Shown piece by piece: positions 1 through 7,414 of a DNA stretch of 34,343 bases (within the stretch, counting starts at the first letter, position 1; each line of letters opens with the position of its first letter). The position numbers were made by a program, and so were the translations under genes. The notes under the pieces were generated by a model, which ran no database searches, was not told the DNA's origin, and worked only from the letters and a program-made list of their open reading frames with translations. Origin of the DNA: Bacillota bacterium (GTDB lineage Bacteria > Bacillota > Bacilli > Alicyclobacillales > SLC66); NCBI GenBank assembly GCA_026627155.1, contig JAPNUJ010000024.1, forward strand, positions 1-34,343, in the 5' to 3' direction.

Positions 1-1128
1 CAGACGACGCATCACTTCGTCTTCGGTCCAGTAGTAGCCTTGGTTGTTTTGCACCCATTCAAAATAGGACACAATGACGCCACCGGAGTTTCCGAGGACA
101 TCCGGCACCAGAAGCACACCGTTGTCCGTCAGGATGCGGGTCGCCTCCATCGTCGTCGGCCCGTTCGCCGCTTCGACGATAATCTTGGCCTTGACCGCGG
201 CTGCGTTCGCCTGTGTGATTTGATTCTCAATCGCTGCAGGCACTAAGATGTCGCAGTCCAGCTCCAACAGTTCCTTGTTGGAAATCGTGTTCTTGAACAG
301 TTTTGTCACCGTGCCAAAAGAATCGCGCCGCTCCAAGAGTGAGTCTATGTCCAACCCCATCTCATCATGCAAAGCGCCATAGGCATCGGAAATGGCGATG
401 ACCTTGGCTCCCGCATCGTGCATGAACTTCGCGAGATAACTCCCGGCGTTTCCAAATCCTTGCACCACGACCCGACTTCCGGGCAAGTCGATTCCCTTGA
501 CCATGGCCGCTTCGCGAATACAGATGGCCACACCTCTGGCCGTCGATGTATCGCGGCCCAGCGACCCGCCTAACACCACGGGCTTTCCCGTGATAAAACC
601 GGGTGAATCAAACTCCCGAATCTGACTGTACTCGTCCATCATCCAGGCCATCACTTGGGAGTTGGTCATCACATCAGGCGCCGGAATGTCCTTTGACGGT
701 CCGACGATCTGACTGATCGCCCGCACGTACCCGCGCGCCAATCGTTCCTGTTCGCGAAAGGACATCTCGCGCGGATCGCAGATGACGCCGCCTTTTCCAC
801 CGCCATATGGAAGGTTGGCAATCCCGCACTTGATGCTCATCCAAAGGGATAACGCTTTGACTTCGTCCTCGTTCACATCGGGGTGAAAGCGAATGCCCCC
901 CTTTGTTGGGCCGACTGCGTCGTTATGCTGAGCGCGATAGCCTGTAAACACCTTGACGACACCATCATCCATGCGGACCGGGAAGCGCACGGTCAACATG
1001 CGGATGGGCTCACGCAACAAGTCGTACATCTCCGCCCCGTAACCCAGTTTGCCCAGTGCCTCTTTGATCACCGTCTGAGTACTCGACAGTACGTTCAGAT
1101 TCTCTGCCGCCTGATCTGCTTGCGTCAC
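1..1128 (-). CDS. gudB: Glu/Leu/Phe/Val dehydrogenase family, NAD-type glutamate dehydrogenase (C-terminus cut by window edge)
   Basis: Oxidatively deaminates glutamate to 2-oxoglutarate and ammonia with NAD; cytoplasmic hexamer in this family. 376 codons are visible and the last visible residues (WTEDEVMRRL) match the family's C-terminal region, so roughly 50 residues are lost off the left edge. The catalytic lysine lies in PYGGGKGG around residue 110, and the Rossmann dinucleotide loop reads VVQGFGNAG near residue 220. The start is GTG at 1128, preceded by AGAGGTGG at good spacing. A strong promoter lies just upstream and overlaps the end of ddl, so the gene is probably transcribed on its own. 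Whether it is the gudB or rocG type cannot be told from sequence alone. Confidence 0.93.
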   Translation of the reverse strand, partial: MTQADQAAENLNVLSSTQTVIKEALGKLGYGAEMYDLLREPIRMLTVRFPVRMDDGVVKVFTGYRAQHNDAVGPTKGGIRFHPDVNEDEVKALSLWMSIKCGIANLPYGGGKGGVICDPREMSFREQERLARGYVRAISQIVGPSKDIPAPDVMTNSQVMAWMMDEYSQIREFDSPGFITGKPVVLGGSLGRDTSTARGVAICIREAAMVKGIDLPGSRVVVQGFGNAGSYLAKFMHDAGAKVIAISDAYGALHDEMGLDIDSLLERRDSFGTVTKLFKNTISNKELLELDCDILVPAAIENQITQANAAAVKAKIIVEAANGPTTMEATRILTDNGVLLVPDVLGNSGGVIVSYFEWVQNNQGYYWTEDEVMRRL

Positions 1129-1192
1129 GTAATCGCCACCTCTTGGAGGTTGTCCGAACATACTGTAAGAAAAAATTGCACACTACAGCGTC

Positions 1193-1222
1193 AGTATACC
1201 AAACCGTCCGAAAACAGGTCAA
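1193..1222 (-). promoter_or_regulatory. Sigma-A type promoter for glutamate dehydrogenase
   Basis: Reading on the minus strand, TTGACC (1217-1222) and TATACT (1193-1198) are separated by 18 nt. The -35 box lies directly against the ddl stop codon (1224-1226). Predicted transcription start is near 1186, giving a leader of about 58 nt. Confidence 0.7.
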
Positions 1223-1223
1223 A

Positions 1224-2186
1224 TCAAATGGACGCCGCGTGTCCGTCCGCCCTCGAGTCATGATGCCGCTGAAAGGCGGTCTGGACAAGTCCATCGAGAA
1301 ACTGGCCAAAAGACATCCCTCGTGCTCGCGCTGCGTCGGGCACCAGACTCGTGGGGGTCATCCCCGGCAACGTGTTCACCTCAAGCAGGATCGCACCATC
1401 CGCGGAGACGATGAAGTCCACTCGGGCATAGTCGCGACACCCAAGGGCGCGGTACGCTTCGCAGGCACCAGCCTTGACTTGTTCCATGGCATGTGTCGAC
1501 AGTCTTGCGGGCATGATGTGCTCGCTACCGCCGGCACTGTACTTCGAGTCATAATCGTACAACTCGCCCCGCGGGACGATCTCGATGACCTCGAGGATCT
1601 CCGGCGCATGGGCGGGTCCCACCACGACGGCCGTCACCTCCGTACCGGCCACATACTCCTCCACCAAGACGTCTGTGTCATAGGCCAGAGCCTTGGTGCA
1701 GCCTTCGATCAAATCTGCGGGGCTCTTGGCCAGCGTCAAGCCAATCGTGCTTCCCTCTTGGTTGGGCTTGACGATCAGGGGCCAACCCAACATCTCGCCA
1801 ATTCGATGCGCCTCCTGCAACGTCGGGAGCGTGGCACGCCGCACGACATGATCGCGCGCCATGCGAACGCCCGTCGGCGCAAGAAAGGCCTTGGTCATGC
1901 GCTTATCCATGGCCAGCGCACTCGCCAGCACACCGGATCCGACATACGGAATCCCCAAGACCTCAAGGGCTCCCTGCATCGTACCGTCTTCCCCAAGCCG
2001 GCCATGCAACCCGATAAACACGACATCCGGCGCATACTCCGCCAGTCTTGAGAACAAACCCGCGGTGACATCAAACGTCTCGACTTCGTAGCCCAGCGCC
2101 CCAAGCGCGAGTGCCACCTCCGTGCCCGATGCAAGCGACACCTCGCGTTCTGCAGATCGGCCTCCAAACAACACCGCGACTCTCAT
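1224..2186 (-). CDS. ddl: D-alanine--D-alanine ligase
   Basis: ATP-dependent formation of D-Ala-D-Ala for peptidoglycan; cytoplasmic ATP-grasp enzyme. The 320 residues match the usual family length. The N-terminus carries the signature FGGRSAEREVSLASG (residues 7-21). The ATP-grasp core includes EEYVAGTEVT, and the C-terminus has LLEVNTLPGMTPTSLVP, which supplies metal and substrate contacts. The tyrosine in YDYDSKYSAG fits D-Ala-D-Ala rather than D-Ala-D-lactate specificity, by analogy with known Ddl/Van enzymes. ATG start at 2186 has AGGGGTG 8 nt upstream. It stands apart from mecA (249 nt upstream). Confidence 0.95.
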   Translation of the reverse strand: MRVAVLFGGRSAEREVSLASGTEVALALGALGYEVETFDVTAGLFSRLAEYAPDVVFIGLHGRLGEDGTMQGALEVLGIPYVGSGVLASALAMDKRMTKAFLAPTGVRMARDHVVRRATLPTLQEAHRIGEMLGWPLIVKPNQEGSTIGLTLAKSPADLIEGCTKALAYDTDVLVEEYVAGTEVTAVVVGPAHAPEILEVIEIVPRGELYDYDSKYSAGGSEHIMPARLSTHAMEQVKAGACEAYRALGCRDYARVDFIVSADGAILLEVNTLPGMTPTSLVPDAARARGMSFGQFLDGLVQTAFQRHHDSRADGHAASI

Positions 2187-2316
2187 CGATTGAACACCCC
2201 TGTTCGACGTGGAGCGATCGGGTCAAAGGACACTGAAATCCTCGTATCCGCCTGCTTGCCGCCGCCTGATTGCCTATACTGTACGTCAGCGACGCGACTT
2301 CAGTGCCTGTGCTCAC

Positions 2317-2349
2317 AAAAAGCCAGCGCGCCCACAAGTGAACGCGCCG
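2317..2349 (-). terminator. Probable intrinsic terminator downstream of mecA
   Basis: On the minus strand a 7-bp GC-rich stem (arms at 2343-2349 and 2324-2330, including one G-U pair) encloses a 12-nt loop and is followed after GC by TTTTT (2317-2321). It lies about 90 nt past the mecA stop. The rest of the 249-nt gap 2187-2435 shows no gene; no convincing ddl promoter was found in it. Confidence 0.45.
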
Positions 2350-2435
2350 TGATCCAGGCACTAGACCTTCGAATGTCAACGCATCGTGCCCCAGACTCTG
2401 TGAAGAGGAGAAGCCGCTCTCCCTCCATCGAACCA

Positions 2436-3026
2436 TCACACGGGAAACTGCTTCGCAATCTGCGAGAGCGCGTCTCTCTGGATAATCAGCCGACCGTACT
2501 CATCGAGAACAGCTTTGGTGACTGAAGCCAGTTCACCGTACTCATGCAAAACCGCCCACACCACGTCATACAGTTCTTCTGGAGTCGCCTCATCGTCAAA
2601 ATAAAGATGGTACTTTCCCTTATAGGTGTACAAGGATGCAAAGAGCGCATCGTGTAGCGACAGAATCCTTGCAGCCCGGACAACCTCTTCGAAATCGGAG
2701 AAAACGAAAACAAACGCGCCAAACGGATCCTGAACGACATCCTGATCATCGAGGTCGTCCGCTTCATCGGAATGACCCGGCAAAGCAGGCACCTGTGTCA
2801 CAATCACGACGACACCCTCCGTGGGCATCGTAAACGCCTCCACGGCAATCGGTCCGACCAGCTCAAAGCCGACCTCGGCATAGGCGATTTCCATCATATC
2901 CCAAAAAAGATCCTGCACCTTTTTGCCGTTCTGCCAGATCTCCTCGCGATCGATCCCGCGCGCGGAGAGATCATCATAACTGATAAAGATCCGGACTTTG
3001 TTCATCGCAATCTTATCCACGCGCAT
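2436..3026 (-). CDS. mecA: Adaptor protein MecA (ClpC adaptor, competence regulator)
   Basis: MecA-family proteins deliver substrates such as ComK to the ClpCP protease and help ClpC assemble. The N-terminus MRVDKIAMNKVRIFISYDDL followed by RGIDREEIW is the typical substrate-binding start. The C-terminal domain (about residues 105-196) has the family pattern FVFSDFEEVVRAA, LYTYKGKYHLYF, HEYGE and LDEYGRLI. The middle linker is acidic (SDEADDLDDQD), as is common. Length of 196 residues is slightly short against about 218 in B. subtilis. ATG start is preceded by AAGGGATGG. A TATGAT -10 box sits in the 93-nt gap to ccpA, but no good -35 is visible. Confidence 0.92.
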   Translation of the reverse strand: MRVDKIAMNKVRIFISYDDLSARGIDREEIWQNGKKVQDLFWDMMEIAYAEVGFELVGPIAVEAFTMPTEGVVVIVTQVPALPGHSDEADDLDDQDVVQDPFGAFVFVFSDFEEVVRAARILSLHDALFASLYTYKGKYHLYFDDEATPEELYDVVWAVLHEYGELASVTKAVLDEYGRLIIQRDALSQIAKQFPV

Positions 3027-3119
3027 CCCGATCCCATCCCTTCGCAGACCGTGCAGGCCTTTCTGTAATCATACTCAGTCTCGCGAAAGAACGCTAGTGG
3101 CAATACGCAGGAGTCAGCG

Positions 3120-4121
3120 TCATGCCAGGTGGAAACGGGTGGATGCAGCTTCGGCGATATGATGGGGCAACACGACCGAATACGTGTCCACGGGCTCATC
3201 TCGGAGCAACTTCGTCAGGAACCTCATCGCCACCGCGCCGTAGTCATACATCGGCTGTGCGATGGTGGTGAGCGCCGGCCGCGCCATCTGCGTCAGTTTG
3301 GTGTTGTCAAATCCGATGATCAGGATGTCATCCGGAACGCGCTTTCCCGCGTCCTGGCAGGCATGTAACGCCGCGATGGCGAGCTCGTCATTGGCCGCTA
3401 TCAGGGCGTCCACGGTTTCGATCGACAACTGCGTGCGTACCGCCAGCAAGCCGCTGGCATAGTCGCCTGCGGCCGTGTCGATGAAAACCGGCACGAGGCC
3501 TGCACGCAGCACAGCCTCCTCATAACCCTCACGGCGCAACCCTGTCAACGTCTGGTCGCCAGTGCGATCGCCGATAAACGCAATGCGACTCGCGCCTCTC
3601 TCCCGGAGGAACGCGACGGCATCCCGGCTCGCGCAGGCGTTGTCAATGTTCACCGAGGGAATGCGTCGCTCGGGATCATCCGTACGACAAAGCACGATCG
3701 GCAACTGAGCTTCTTCAAACGTCTGGATATGCTCAGGCAACAAGGCAGGAGACATGAACACAAGGCCGTCCACCTGCTTTTCCCACATGGTACCGACGAG
3801 ATCAATCTCTCGTTGCAGCATACCGTCCGAGTTGCAGAGAATGATGTGATAGTTATACATTCTTGCCACGTCTTCGATTCCCCGCACCACTTCCGCCATG
3901 AAGGCTGCGGAAACGTCAGGCACGATCACGCCGACCGTCTTGGTCTTCTTGCTCGCCAATCCCCTCGCTACCGCATTGGGTCGATACGACAACTTCGCAA
4001 TCGCGTCCTGAACTCGCTTCTTGGTCTCTTCCTTGACAACCGCCGTGTCGTTGAGCACGCGTGACACGGTGGCCATCGAGACGCCCGCCTCGCGCGCGAC
4101 ATCATAAATCGTGGCGCTCAT
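3120..4121 (-). CDS. ccpA: Catabolite control protein CcpA (LacI/GalR family)
   Basis: Global carbon catabolite regulator in Firmicutes that binds cre sites with HPr-Ser-P as co-repressor. The 333 residues equal the usual length. The DNA-binding helix-turn-helix TIYDVAREAGVSMATVSRVLN lies at residues 4-24, and the hinge region reads YRPNAVARGLASKKTKTVGV (46-65), near-identical to known CcpA. GIEDVARMYNYHIILCNSD and KQVDGLVFM continue the match in the periplasmic-binding-protein-like core. ATG start has AGGTG 5 nt upstream, inside the last codons of the uvrD-like gene 3 nt away. It closes an operon running from sprT and also appears to have its own promoter at 4216-4244. Other LacI members are unlikely given the N-terminal match. 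Confidence 0.9.
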   Translation of the reverse strand: MSATIYDVAREAGVSMATVSRVLNDTAVVKEETKKRVQDAIAKLSYRPNAVARGLASKKTKTVGVIVPDVSAAFMAEVVRGIEDVARMYNYHIILCNSDGMLQREIDLVGTMWEKQVDGLVFMSPALLPEHIQTFEEAQLPIVLCRTDDPERRIPSVNIDNACASRDAVAFLRERGASRIAFIGDRTGDQTLTGLRREGYEEAVLRAGLVPVFIDTAAGDYASGLLAVRTQLSIETVDALIAANDELAIAALHACQDAGKRVPDDILIIGFDNTKLTQMARPALTTIAQPMYDYGAVAMRFLTKLLRDEPVDTYSVVLPHHIAEAASTRFHLA

Positions 4122-4124
4122 GCT

Positions 4125-5660
4125 TCACCTCGCTTCTCGATCTGCATACGATTGGATCAGGCCCGACTCGAGGCCGGCTGGCCAGTACACGTATCGAAGG
4201 ACCTGTCCTGTATACAGTATACCAACCTTATGCAGTTCTGTCCGCAATCTCTCTACACTCCGCACTTCACCGATCCCGAATCGTCGGTGCACACAACGCG
4301 TGCCGATCACGGGCGGGCAGCGGTCGAGGACATGCGGTTGAGAATTAGACTCGAGGCCCTCGAAGCCTCTGCCGTCGATCTCAGCGAGGAATCGCGAGGG
4401 CTTGCACGCCTTTCGCCCGGCCCGTCGGGAATACGTCAAGTCCAGACGCACGCGGGACCTCGTCATCCCGACATACACAAGACGTCGTTCTTCCGCCAAG
4501 GCCAGAGCGAGCTCTTCGGCCGTGCGTGAGTCTGCCAGCGCGTGCGGATGGGGACAAGACCCTTCCCGCAATCCGATCATCACGACGTCATCAAACTCGA
4601 GCCCCTTGGCGGCGTGCAACGTCAGGACCGATACACGCGTCGCAAACCGCGCGTCGCCTCGCGTCAATTTGTCCAAGGCGTCCTGCAGCAGGCCCAGCTG
4701 CGCGTTCGTCCTCGCCAGAACCGCCCCGGACCATGTTGCGCCAGAACGGCCACTCCGGTGGATCATCCAGCGAGCCACCGTAGTCGCCTCCTCGGCGTCC
4801 GTCTCGAACACGGTAATCGCCGGCGCGATGCCGTCTCCGCAGCACCCACGGAATCCTTTCTCACGATGTGATGGATTCCACCCTATGAGCCGGCTGGACG
4901 AGCGAATGACCGCGTCGGTCGAGCGGAAGTTCGCGCCGAGGAGGATCTCTCTGGCGCCAGGAAGCTCGCTCGAGAACTGTAGCATGATCTCAGGAACCGC
5001 ACCCCGAAAGCCATAAATCGACTGGTCATCGTCTCCCACCGCGATCAGTTCGCCGGCCTCCTGCGCGATCCTTCGCATGACCGCCCACTGAACCTCGTTC
5101 GTATCCTGAAACTCATCAACCAACCAATGGGGGCTCGACTGAGTCACCGCGGCGGCCACGTCAGGCCGTTCGTCAAGCAATCGCCGGAACTGATGGAGGA
5201 TGTCGTCGTAGTCCCACACTCCGCGTGCCGCCTTTAACGCAGCATAGCTCTTGGCAACTGGAACGCCGCGCACCAAACCAGCTTGTCCAAAAAGTCGGCG
5301 CGCTTCAGCGTCAGCCAGGATGCGCGGGGATTCCCCGGTATAGGCCATGTAATGGTGCAAGAAAATGGAATGAAACGTGCCTGTTCGAATGCCCGACAGA
5401 TCGGAGTGCAACTGGCTCAGCCGCATGCTCAACTCACGCGCGGCCTTGCGAGTAAAGGTGACCACTGTCATCTGCCCCGGTAAGACGCCTCGAACTTGCC
5501 AAAGATAGAAAGCGCGAATGGTGATCGTGGCCGTTTTTCCACTGCCAGGGCCCGCAAACACGATGAGCGGCCCGCCATCATGCTCCACGACAGATCGTTG
5601 GGCCGCCGTGAGTGAGTACCCTTTCTTTTCAACCATGCGAAAAAACAACTGCCCGTTCAC
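4125..5660 (-). CDS. Compact UvrD/Rep-family ATP-dependent DNA helicase
   Basis: Superfamily 1A helicase with all core motifs: Walker A AGPGSGKT (36-43), TGTFHS (Ib), Walker B VDEFQDT (181-187), GDDDQSIYGFRGA (209-221), NFRST (244-248), LTLHAAKGLEFDDV (347-359) and EERRLVYVGMTRSR (390-403). At 511 residues it is about 200 shorter than PcrA/UvrD; the missing length falls in the 1B and 2B inserts. The C-terminus (about 445-490) resembles the Tudor-like tail of PcrA (HRRFGIGEVRSVE). The GTG start at 5660 overlaps the preceding TGA (GTGA), indicating coupling; an ATG at residue 9 is an alternative. Predicted role is DNA unwinding in repair or replication restart, but the exact function is unknown. 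Confidence 0.9.
   Translation of the reverse strand: MNGQLFFRMVEKKGYSLTAAQRSVVEHDGGPLIVFAGPGSGKTATITIRAFYLWQVRGVLPGQMTVVTFTRKAARELSMRLSQLHSDLSGIRTGTFHSIFLHHYMAYTGESPRILADAEARRLFGQAGLVRGVPVAKSYAALKAARGVWDYDDILHQFRRLLDERPDVAAAVTQSSPHWLVDEFQDTNEVQWAVMRRIAQEAGELIAVGDDDQSIYGFRGAVPEIMLQFSSELPGAREILLGANFRSTDAVIRSSSRLIGWNPSHREKGFRGCCGDGIAPAITVFETDAEEATTVARWMIHRSGRSGATWSGAVLARTNAQLGLLQDALDKLTRGDARFATRVSVLTLHAAKGLEFDDVVMIGLREGSCPHPHALADSRTAEELALALAEERRLVYVGMTRSRVRLDLTYSRRAGRKACKPSRFLAEIDGRGFEGLESNSQPHVLDRCPPVIGTRCVHRRFGIGEVRSVERLRTELHKVGILYTGQVLRYVYWPAGLESGLIQSYADREAR
4216..4244 (-). promoter_or_regulatory. Candidate internal promoter for ccpA inside the uvrD-like gene
   Basis: On the minus strand CGGACA (4239-4244, 4 of 6 matches) and TATACT (4216-4221) are 17 nt apart. 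The -10 region is embedded in the small palindrome GTATACTGTATAC, a possible operator. It would give ccpA an mRNA leader of roughly 85-90 nt independent of the upstream operon. Confidence 0.5.
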
Positions 5661-5884
5661 GGCTTCTCAAGCAGCCGTCGCACGCTTTCCACACGACGCT
5701 CCAGCGCTCGCTTGCGCGAGATGAGCTCCGCGATCTTCGCAAGATCCTGATCCTGAAAGTGTGTGAACGCCGCCGCTTCCAGCTTTCCAAGCTGGCGTTC
5801 CCAAAGTTGCGCGATGGCCAGAATGCGGGCCCTGCGTGCTGTCAGCGCGTCGTCGGTCACCCCAGACGTTCCCGGCTCCGGCAT
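5657..5884 (-). CDS. Hypothetical small helical protein (75 aa), second of a tandem pair
   Basis: Not recognised as a named family. The ATG at 5884 overlaps the stop of the preceding gene (ATGA), and the end overlaps the helicase start (GTGA). This double coupling supports a real gene. The protein is charged and predicted helical, possibly coiled coil: LTARRARILAIAQLWERQL, then FQDQDLAKIAELI and a basic tail RKRALERRVESVRRLLEKP. The segment F-x3-DL-x2-IAELI recurs in the preceding gene, suggesting duplication or a heteromeric pair. A longer in-frame start at 5923 exists but would run into the upstream coding region. Confidence 0.65.
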   Translation of the reverse strand: MPEPGTSGVTDDALTARRARILAIAQLWERQLGKLEAAAFTHFQDQDLAKIAELISRKRALERRVESVRRLLEKP

Positions 5885-6135
5885 CACAGATCCGTTCCAC
5901 CTTGTTGGAGACGACGGGACCAACGCGCGATAAAGTGCCCCAAATCGGCGAGAAACTCTTTGTCGAGTTTGCTGAGGCGCATGAGCTCGGCCAGACCCTC
6001 GAGGTCTTCCGCTCGAAACAAGGCCATGACCCGATGCTCCAAGGCCGTCTCATCGATTGCCGCGGCCGTTTCTCGCGCGCAGTCTTGCAGCCACTCCAAA
6101 GCTGTCTGTACGCTCATCGCCCGTTCGCTGTCCAT
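5884..6135 (-). CDS. Hypothetical small helical protein (83 aa), first of a tandem pair
   Basis: Unrecognised. Start ATG at 6135 is chosen because GGGAGG lies 9 nt upstream and the sprT stop is only 2 nt away; longer readings would overlap sprT. The protein is mostly helical: VQTALEWLQDCARETAAAIDE, then FRAEDLEGLAELMRL and KEFLADLGHFIARWSRR. The FRAEDLEGLAELM stretch resembles FQDQDLAKIAELI in the next gene. Its location between sprT and a helicase suggests a role linked to that operon, but function is unknown. Confidence 0.65.
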   Translation of the reverse strand: MDSERAMSVQTALEWLQDCARETAAAIDETALEHRVMALFRAEDLEGLAELMRLSKLDKEFLADLGHFIARWSRRLQQGGTDL

Positions 6136-6137
6136 CG

Positions 6138-6635
6138 TCAGTCGCCTCCCGCTGAATCCGATATCAACTGCAAGACATGGCGGCATGCCCCACATACAAA
6201 CCGCCCGGTATCGATGCGCCGCCGTCTCCTGTAGAGGGATTGGCAATTCACGCAACGATAGGTAAAGCGAAGGGGCATTGGCTTCCGTGTCGTCAAGGGT
6301 CGGGCATAACGCGACCCACCCACTTCCTGCAGAAGCCTCTTGAAGTCCGGGTCGCGGTGACGAAACCCGCGACCGGCCAAGTGAAGATGGTAGTGGCACA
6401 ATTCATGTAGAATCGTCTTGACCAGCTCGTCGTAGCCAAACGTCCGTGCATGCAACACACTGAACTCCAAATCGTGCGTGCGAAGCAAGTACCTGCCGGC
6501 CGTCGAGCGCAGACGGCCGTTGTAGCGACAACGGTGAGCAAACTCTTTCCCAAAGAACTGCAACGAAAGCTCCGAGACAAGCCCCTGCAACTGCTCATCC
6601 CCCGCGGGGGACGGTCTCTGCTCCGACCCTTGCAT
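6138..6635 (-). CDS. SprT-like zinc metalloprotease-fold protein
   Basis: SprT family (B. subtilis YdcK-like, eukaryotic SPRTN relatives). The zincin motif HELCHYHLH is followed by GRGFRHRDPDFKRLL, which supplies the third ligand region. A C-terminal zinc ribbon has CVNC and CGAC separated by about 14 residues. The family N-terminus corresponds to DEQLQGLVSELSLQFFGKEF. The start ATG at 6635 (165 aa) is preferred: it has GGCGGG upstream and lies downstream of a promoter at 6682-6710. An in-frame ATG at 6683 would lie upstream of the predicted transcription start. It heads the operon ending in ccpA. Whether it is proteolytically active is not known for bacterial members. Confidence 0.85.
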   Translation of the reverse strand: MQGSEQRPSPAGDEQLQGLVSELSLQFFGKEFAHRCRYNGRLRSTAGRYLLRTHDLEFSVLHARTFGYDELVKTILHELCHYHLHLAGRGFRHRDPDFKRLLQEVGGSRYARPLTTRKPMPLRFTYRCVNCQSLYRRRRRIDTGRFVCGACRHVLQLISDSAGGD

Positions 6636-6681
6636 AGCCTCATCCCGCCTCGCCTCGTGGACGTAAAAACCTCTTTCCTTC

Positions 6682-6710
6682 ATGGTACAATGCTTACGGA
6701 AAGGGGGCAA
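6682..6710 (-). promoter_or_regulatory. Promoter for the sprT-to-ccpA operon
   Basis: Minus-strand TTGCCC (6705-6710) and TACCAT (6682-6687) have a 17-nt spacer. It overlaps the divergent promoter of the metallophosphoesterase, so the two directions probably compete for polymerase. Confidence 0.45.
6683..6691 (+). promoter_or_regulatory. Extended -10 promoter for the metallophosphoesterase gene
   Basis: TGGTACAAT is an extended -10 element (TGn plus TACAAT at 6686-6691) with no clear -35. Transcription would start near 6698, leaving an 18-nt leader before the proposed ATC start at 6716 and just including the AAAGGGGGC Shine-Dalgarno. Confidence 0.5.
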
Positions 6711-6715
6711 GTACC

Positions 6716-7405
6716 ATCAGAATATTTGCCATAGCAGACTTGCACCTGTCCTTTGGCGTGGACAAACCGATGGACGTCTTCGGCGAGACATGGGCCGATC
6801 ATGCGATGAGGATCCGCGAGCACTGGCAGCGAGAAATTCACGAGGACGACGTCGTCCTCGTCCCGGGAGACATATCGTGGGCCATGCGAGAGGCCGAAGT
6901 GCTGCCCGACCTGGCCTTCTTGTCAAGCCTGCCGGGATCCAAAGTCTTGCTGCGCGGCAATCACGATTATTGGTGGTCGACGCGTGCCAAGGTCGAGCGC
7001 TGGGCGGGACCGTCGTGCTACATCCTGCAAAACAACGCGATTGCGATCGCTGGCTGCGCGTTCGTCGGCTCGCGCGGATGGGTGCATCCGCAAACGGACG
7101 CCGAGAACTCCCAGGACGCCCTGATCTACCTGCGCGAAGTAGAGCGCTTGCGCCTTTCCCTTGAAGCTGGCCGCCAGACAGGACTTCCGCTCATCGCCCT
7201 GACCCACTTCCCGCCCCTTCTGGATCCGCTTGAGCGAACGCCTGTCACCACCTTGCTCGAAGCCTACGGGGTGCGCCTTTGCGTGTACGGGCATCTCCAT
7301 GGCAACGCGCACAAAACCGCGGTCCAAGGCAACGTGAACGGAGTGCGTTACGTCCTGACCGCGGCAGATTACCTGCAGTTTTGTCCGTTGTCCCTTGAAA
7401 TCTAG
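6716..7405 (+). CDS. Calcineurin-like metallophosphoesterase, apparent ATC start codon
   Basis: Predicted cytoplasmic dimetal phosphohydrolase of unknown substrate. Using ATC at 6716 as residue 1 gives 229 aa with all metal ligands: D8 and H10 (IADLH), D52 (PGDISW), N82/H83 (GNHDYWW), H164 (THFPP), H193/H195 (GHLHG). The only canonical start in frame nearby is TTG at 6740, which would delete Asp8 and most of the first strand. No ATG, GTG or TTG occurs in frame back to at least 6653. ATC is 8 nt after GGGGG, an ideal distance. The codon could also be an ATG-to-ATC sequencing error. It converges with folE, 9 nt away. Confidence 0.85.
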   Translation: MRIFAIADLHLSFGVDKPMDVFGETWADHAMRIREHWQREIHEDDVVLVPGDISWAMREAEVLPDLAFLSSLPGSKVLLRGNHDYWWSTRAKVERWAGPSCYILQNNAIAIAGCAFVGSRGWVHPQTDAENSQDALIYLREVERLRLSLEAGRQTGLPLIALTHFPPLLDPLERTPVTTLLEAYGVRLCVYGHLHGNAHKTAVQGNVNGVRYVLTAADYLQFCPLSLEI

Positions 7406-7414
7406 CCCTTCACC

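Noticed and set aside
1143-2051. 302-codon plus-strand open frame opposite ddl
   Set aside because: It is antisense to a fully conserved ddl gene, has a biased Arg/His/Gln-rich composition and no Shine-Dalgarno; a by-product of GC-rich codon usage.
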